From contig DAIDTM010000246.1 in assembly GCA_027457205.1 (NCBI GenBank), forward strand, positions 1-7,658: 7,658 nt of DNA, written 5' to 3'. Each line of letters starts with the position of its first letter. Position 1 is the first letter of the stretch. Made by a program: the position numbers and the translations under genes. Origin of the DNA: Anaerolineae bacterium. Its GTDB lineage: Bacteria; Chloroflexota; Anaerolineae; UBA4142. This document shows positions 4,350 through 7,658 of this stretch, in pieces. The notes beneath the pieces were generated by a model. It had not been told where the DNA came from, did no database searches, and saw nothing but the letters and a program-made list of their open reading frames with translations.

Positions 4350-6956
4350 CTACGGAGCAAACGTCGCGTCGGCTGGCAGTCCGGCTTTCAGATCGCCGTT
4401 TGGATTCGGCACCGTCACGCGCACCTCGAACACCATCTCGGAGCGGTCTTGGCTGTTGTAAATGTTCGCCGGCTGGAATTCGCTTTGCGGCGCGATGTAC
4501 GTCAGTTTGCCGGTAAACGTCTTGCCCGGCAAACTGGGCACGCTCACCGTTGCCGATTGCCCAACGTGCAGCGCGCCTAGATTGTGAATCGGAACGAAGA
4601 GATTCAAGTCCAGCTCGCGCGTATCGGCAATCGTCAAAAGCGTACTGCCAGGGACCGTCGTCTCGCCCACCTCGACGCTGCGACCGACCACCGTGCCGGC
4701 GAGCGGGCTGGTGATCGTAAAGCGCTTGGCTTGCGCCTGGATGAGCGCCAGATTTGCCTGCGCCGTGTGCAGTCGCGCCTGCGCTAACGCGACTGCCTCC
4801 GGCTGCGGCGCACGGCGCACGATGGCGAGTGCGGCTTGCGCTACTTGCAAGCCGGCTTGCGCCGCCGCGACTTGGCCCGCCGCCGCGTGCTGCGCGGCGA
4901 TCAACTCCAACGGCTGATCGAGCATCTGCTGGTAAATGGCAAGCGTCTGCTGGCTGCCTTGCAAGTTGGCTTGCGCGGCGGAGAGATTCGCCGTCGCCGC
5001 GTCGCGCTGCTTGGACAGCATTGCCAACTGCACCTGCCCGGCGTTCGACAGATCGCGCTGCGCGAGATCGATCTGATTGTTGAGCGATGCCAGCATTGCC
5101 TGCACGTTGGCGACCGTTGCCTGTGCCGCGCTCACCTTGCCCGCCCAGACTTGCGCCTGGCTCGAAATATCCTGCTTCGAATCGAGCGCGCGATTCGCGT
5201 CGTTCAGCGCGGCGTTCGCGGCGATGAGATTCGCATTGGCCTGGCTCACCCCGGCTTGCGCCAGCGCGACATCGGCGGGGCGCGCCGGCTCGGTCACCTG
5301 ATCGAGGTTCGCCTGCGCCGCGCGCACTTCCGCATCCGCCTCGCGCAGATTCGTCTGAATCGTGCTGTCGTCCAGCGCGATCACCGTGTCGCCCGCGTTG
5401 ACCGTAGCGCCTTTGTCGACGCGGACATTCGTCACCTGCGCCGATACTTGCGCGGCGAGCCGCGTCTGCTTGGCTTCGAGCGTGCCGGAAAAAGTGAGCG
5501 AATTACTCGAAGTGACTAGATTGAAATTCAAACCCGGCGCGGACGCCGACTTGGTGAACGACACGCTCGCCGGCATACCGGCTTTGAGCGGATTGCCCGC
5601 CGGCTTGACGGTAATTTCGACCGTGACCAGCTGCGCGTTGCGTTCGCTGTTGGTCTGCGCCAACCGCGTCGTGAACTCCGCCTGATCGGAAATGAACGAC
5701 ACGGTGCCATCCACCGGCTTGTCGTTCAGCTCGGAAACCCAGACCGGGACGGCGTCGCCGAGATGAACCTGCGGCAGCGACGACATCGGCACAAAGACGC
5801 GCAGCGTCAGTTCACCGTCCACGCTTAGACGAACGATGGGAACGGACGGCGCGATCACTTCGCCGTTGCGATAAAAGACGACCGACACGGTGCCCGCTTG
5901 CGGCGCGACGATGCGGTACTTGGCGAGTTCTTGATTCAGCGCTGCGCGCGCGGCGCGCGCTTGATCGAGCGCGGCTTGGGCGGCTTGAATCTGCGCTGGA
6001 CTCGCGCCGTCGCGCAAGACCTGGAGCGCGGCTTGCGCGCTTTGCAGGTTCGCGGCGGCGAGGTCGCGCGCGGCGCGCGCCTGATCAACGCGCGTGTCCA
6101 GCGCGATCGGGTTGGTCAGTTGATCCGTGACGCCCTTGAGCGCACCTTGCGCGACGGTCACGTTCGCCTGCGCCTGCGCGACGCCCGCCCACGCCTGCCA
6201 TGCGGCGTTGCCGGCTTGGAACCACTGACCGCGCGCGTAGACGATCCGCGCCACCGGCGTATCGAAATGAAGTTTTCGTCCGCCCGGCAGCGTGACATCG
6301 ACGCCATTCTCCGCCGATTGAACTTGGTCTTGCCAGAACTGGGAGAACAAGTCCGCGCTCTCGGCTTGCCTGGCAGCCGCCGTCAGCGCGTCCGCCGCCG
6401 ATTGCGCGCTCGCGTTCGCTTGCGCCTGGGCGATCAAGAGCGACTGTGGATTCGCGCGGATCGCTTCCGTATCCGATACGGCTTGCGTCGCGGCGACGAG
6501 CGCGGCGCGCGCTTGATCGACGCGCGCTTGCGCCTGCCGCAAATCTTCCGCACGCGCGCCGGCTTGCAGCAGCGCCAACTGCGCTTGCGCCGCGGCGACG
6601 TTCGCATCGGCGGATTCGACTTGTCGCTGGGCGATCTCGTCGTCGATCGTCGCCAGCACTTGCCCCGCCTGCACTTGATCGCCTTCCTGGACGGCGACGT
6701 TGGTGATGCGCCCGCCCACTTCCGGCGATACGTCAACGGTTTTGCCTTCGAGGAAACCGGTCCACACGCCGCTGGACGATCCGCTCGACGACGCGGCTTG
6801 GCAGCCGATCAGCGCGGCGAGGAAAACGAATACGATCACCGCCGTAAGGATGATCGGACGCGGGTGCGCGCGGACGAACGCGGATAATCTTTTTCCGCGT
6901 TCATCCGCGTCCATCCGCGTCCAAATGGTTTTCAAAATCGACTCGACTGATTTCAT
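4350..6956 (-). CDS. Tandem double HlyD/MacA-like membrane fusion lipoprotein
   Basis: An 868-residue predicted lipoprotein. The hydrophobic segment at 35-51 ends in the lipobox ALIGC (Cys52), followed by a Ser/Gly linker. Two full adaptor modules follow. Module 1 (about 66-470) has lipoyl half GGRITNVAVQEGDQVQAGQVLATIDD (81-106 region), an Ala/Gln-rich coiled-coil hairpin (107-345), lipoyl half IVAPQAGTVSVV (349-360) and a beta-barrel ending in NPLKAGMPASVSF (455-467). Module 2 (about 486-868) repeats the order: QVTNVRVDKGATVNAGDTV (507-525), hairpin (530-745), FTITSPLAGTVVGR (746-759), barrel ending in GDLKAGLPADATF (854-866). Typical adaptors are 350-450 residues, so this is about double. 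It likely links an ABC exporter to the outer cell surface; the ATPase gene lies upstream on the same strand. The ATG at 6956 has AAGGA (complement of 6967-6971) upstream. Residues 11-30 derive from a dispersed repeat. Confidence 0.9.
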   Translation of the reverse strand: MKSVESILKTIWTRMDADERGKRLSAFVRAHPRPIILTAVIVFVFLAALIGCQAASSSGSSSGVWTGFLEGKTVDVSPEVGGRITNVAVQEGDQVQAGQVLATIDDEIAQRQVESADANVAAAQAQLALLQAGARAEDLRQAQARVDQARAALVAATQAVSDTEAIRANPQSLLIAQAQANASAQSAADALTAAARQAESADLFSQFWQDQVQSAENGVDVTLPGGRKLHFDTPVARIVYARGQWFQAGNAAWQAWAGVAQAQANVTVAQGALKGVTDQLTNPIALDTRVDQARAARDLAAANLQSAQAALQVLRDGASPAQIQAAQAALDQARAARAALNQELAKYRIVAPQAGTVSVVFYRNGEVIAPSVPIVRLSVDGELTLRVFVPMSSLPQVHLGDAVPVWVSELNDKPVDGTVSFISDQAEFTTRLAQTNSERNAQLVTVEITVKPAGNPLKAGMPASVSFTKSASAPGLNFNLVTSSNSLTFSGTLEAKQTRLAAQVSAQVTNVRVDKGATVNAGDTVIALDDSTIQTNLREADAEVRAAQANLDQVTEPARPADVALAQAGVSQANANLIAANAALNDANRALDSKQDISSQAQVWAGKVSAAQATVANVQAMLASLNNQIDLAQRDLSNAGQVQLAMLSKQRDAATANLSAAQANLQGSQQTLAIYQQMLDQPLELIAAQHAAAGQVAAAQAGLQVAQAALAIVRRAPQPEAVALAQARLHTAQANLALIQAQAKRFTITSPLAGTVVGRSVEVGETTVPGSTLLTIADTRELDLNLFVPIHNLGALHVGQSATVSVPSLPGKTFTGKLTYIAPQSEFQPANIYNSQDRSEMVFEVRVTVPNPNGDLKAGLPADATFAP
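6867..6925 (-). repeat. Palindromic dispersed repeat, copy 2, inside a coding region
   Basis: Left arm 6869-6884 and right arm 6894-6909 are inverted repeats of 16 bp with one mismatch, around a 9-nt loop rich in T. They are followed by an extra TCCGCG-TCCA unit to 6925. The 20-mer at 6894-6913 is identical to 4307-4326. The element lies in frame within the start of the adaptor gene and encodes its residues 11-30 (IWTRMDADERG and following). Short repeats of this sequence type, with translations like WTRMDADERG, are known to me from several bacterial genomes. Confidence 0.75.
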
Positions 6957-6987
6957 TCTTTCGCAATCCTTCGTTGCCAGGTAGTCG

Positions 6988-7061
6988 TGTCATTGCGAGG
7001 CGCGTACTTTGCGCCGAAGCAATCCCTCAAGCCCCGCTACGGAGATTGCTTCGCAATAACA
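6988..7061. repeat. 74-bp palindromic intergenic element (REP/MITE-like)
   Basis: The ends TGTCATTGCGA (6988-6998) and TCGCAATAACA (7051-7061) are inverted repeats with one mismatch. Nested inside are GAAGCAATC (7016-7024) against GATTGCTTC (7044-7052), and a small GGCGC/GCGCC hairpin (6999-7015). This resembles the widespread TCATTGCGAGG...GAAGCAATC class of dispersed bacterial repeats. It occupies most of the 112-bp gap between the ABC ATPase stop and the adaptor start. Folded in RNA it could affect transcript stability or partial read-through between the two genes. Confidence 0.75.
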
Positions 7062-7068
7062 GAATCAA

Positions 7069-7658
7069 TTATCCCTTCGCGCGCGCGATGAAAACATCTT
7101 CCAGCGAAGGCGGAATCACCATCATACTGTTGACGCTAACCTGCGCGATTTGCAACGCGGCTTGGATCTGCGGCTGCTGCGTCGCCGGGTCTTGCGCGAC
7201 AACGTGAATCAGCCGACCGTAGAGCGCAACTTCTTCCAAGCCGTCGATCTTTCGCAGCGCCTGCAGCGCGTCCGCCGGCGCGTCGCAATCGATCTCGATC
7301 ACCTTGCCGCGCATCTGCCGCTCTTTGATGTCGGACGGCGAGCCGGTCGCGACGATTTTCCCGTCGTGGATGAACGCGAGGCGGTGGCACTGCTCCGCTT
7401 CGTCCATGTAATGCGTCGTGACAAAAATCGTCGTCCCCTGCGCGGTGAGGCGGTAGAGCAAATGCCAGAAATCACGGCGGTGCACCGGATCGACGCCGGC
7501 GGTCGGCTCGTCCAGAAAGAGGAGCGGCGGCTCGTGCAGAATCGCCGCGGCGAGCGCGAGACGCTGCTTGATGCCGCCGGCAAGGTTCGCCGTCAGCTCG
7601 CGCTCCATGCCGACCAGACCGGTTAGTTCCATCGCGGCGCGCTGCCGTTCCACCAACG
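7069..7658 (-). CDS. ABC transporter ATP-binding protein, C-terminal part
   Basis: The last 195 residues or so are visible; the frame runs off the window edge at 7658, so Walker A and the Q-loop are outside. Numbering from the first complete codon, a degenerate signature NLAGGIKQR lies at 24-32, Walker B LLFLDEP at 45-51 with catalytic Glu50, the D-loop GVDP at 54-57 and the switch His82 in VTTH. GKIVATGSP (99-107) follows, then a C-terminal tail of about 85 residues typical of CcmA/DrrA-type exporters ending near SLEDVFIARAKG. The run VDPVHRRDFW...TTHYMDEAE resembles the second nucleotide-binding domain of E. coli YbhF, the double ATPase of an ABC-2 exporter that works with a HlyD-like adaptor. 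It hydrolyses ATP at the inner face of the membrane. It lies just upstream of the adaptor gene on the same strand, supporting one export system. Whether it too is a tandem fusion cannot be seen. Confidence 0.92.
   Translation of the reverse strand, partial: LVERQRAAMELTGLVGMERELTANLAGGIKQRLALAAAILHEPPLLFLDEPTAGVDPVHRRDFWHLLYRLTAQGTTIFVTTHYMDEAEQCHRLAFIHDGKIVATGSPSDIKERQMRGKVIEIDCDAPADALQALRKIDGLEEVALYGRLIHVVAQDPATQQPQIQAALQIAQVSVNSMMVIPPSLEDVFIARAKG

Noticed and set aside
3935..4516. Plus-strand open frame of 193 codons overlapping the zinc-ribbon gene and running into the adaptor 3' end
   Set aside because: It runs through the terminator hairpin and the dispersed repeat and into an antisense gene, and its product looks random; the zinc-ribbon frame has ordered CxxC pairs and a better Shine-Dalgarno.
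4836..5519. Plus-strand open frame of 227 codons opposite the second adaptor module
   Set aside because: Same cause: Arg-rich antisense shadow of a GC-rich coiled-coil gene, with no conserved motif or ribosome binding site.
5898..6887. Long plus-strand open frame of 329 codons opposite the adaptor gene
   Set aside because: It is Arg/Leu-rich with no recognisable motif. It arises because the opposite strand is rich in Ala, Gln and Ala-Arg codons of high GC content; the minus-strand frame has clear domain motifs.

Overview
The window is GC-rich, gene-dense bacterial DNA with frequent CGCG runs. Several things suggest an environmental bacterium of the Chloroflexota (Anaerolineae-like): the TPR protein, a GalU-like enzyme coupled to a GHMP sugar kinase, lipoprotein-type membrane fusion proteins beside a YbhF-like ABC ATPase, and small dispersed palindromic repeats. 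No marker gene is present, so this placement is tentative.

Left part (1-4196, plus strand). The window opens inside a TPR-repeat protein that ends at 1182. A 59-bp gap follows, holding a near-consensus sigma70-type promoter (1184-1212). This drives a compact cluster: a GalU-type nucleotidyltransferase (1242-2132), a GHMP kinase closely resembling plant glucuronokinase (2116-3126, 17-bp overlap) and an APH/choline-kinase-fold phosphotransferase (3123-3938, ATGA overlap). A small zinc-ribbon protein follows (3966-4196, TTG start behind a strong Shine-Dalgarno). Kinase plus uridylyltransferase make a plausible two-step route from a free sugar acid, probably glucuronate, to the UDP-sugar. This parallels the plant glucuronokinase/UDP-sugar pyrophosphorylase salvage route. 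The role of the third enzyme is unknown.

Middle (4197-4349). This convergent intergenic region has a long hairpin terminator (4239-4282) that should work in both directions. Next to it is a copy of a short dispersed repeat (4297-4328).

Right part (4350-7658, minus strand). An ABC transporter ATPase truncated by the window edge (7069-7658) lies upstream of an 868-residue lipoprotein (4350-6956). The lipoprotein is two complete HlyD/MacA-like membrane fusion protein modules joined in one chain. Together they look like part of a YbhGFSR-like ABC-2 exporter; no permease gene lies within the window. A 74-bp palindromic element (6988-7061) sits between the two genes. A second copy of the dispersed repeat is embedded in frame in the N-terminal coding sequence of the lipoprotein.

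Most noteworthy points: the candidate bacterial glucuronate-activation operon, the tandem-fused adaptor protein, and the repeat that has become coding sequence just ahead of a lipoprotein signal.
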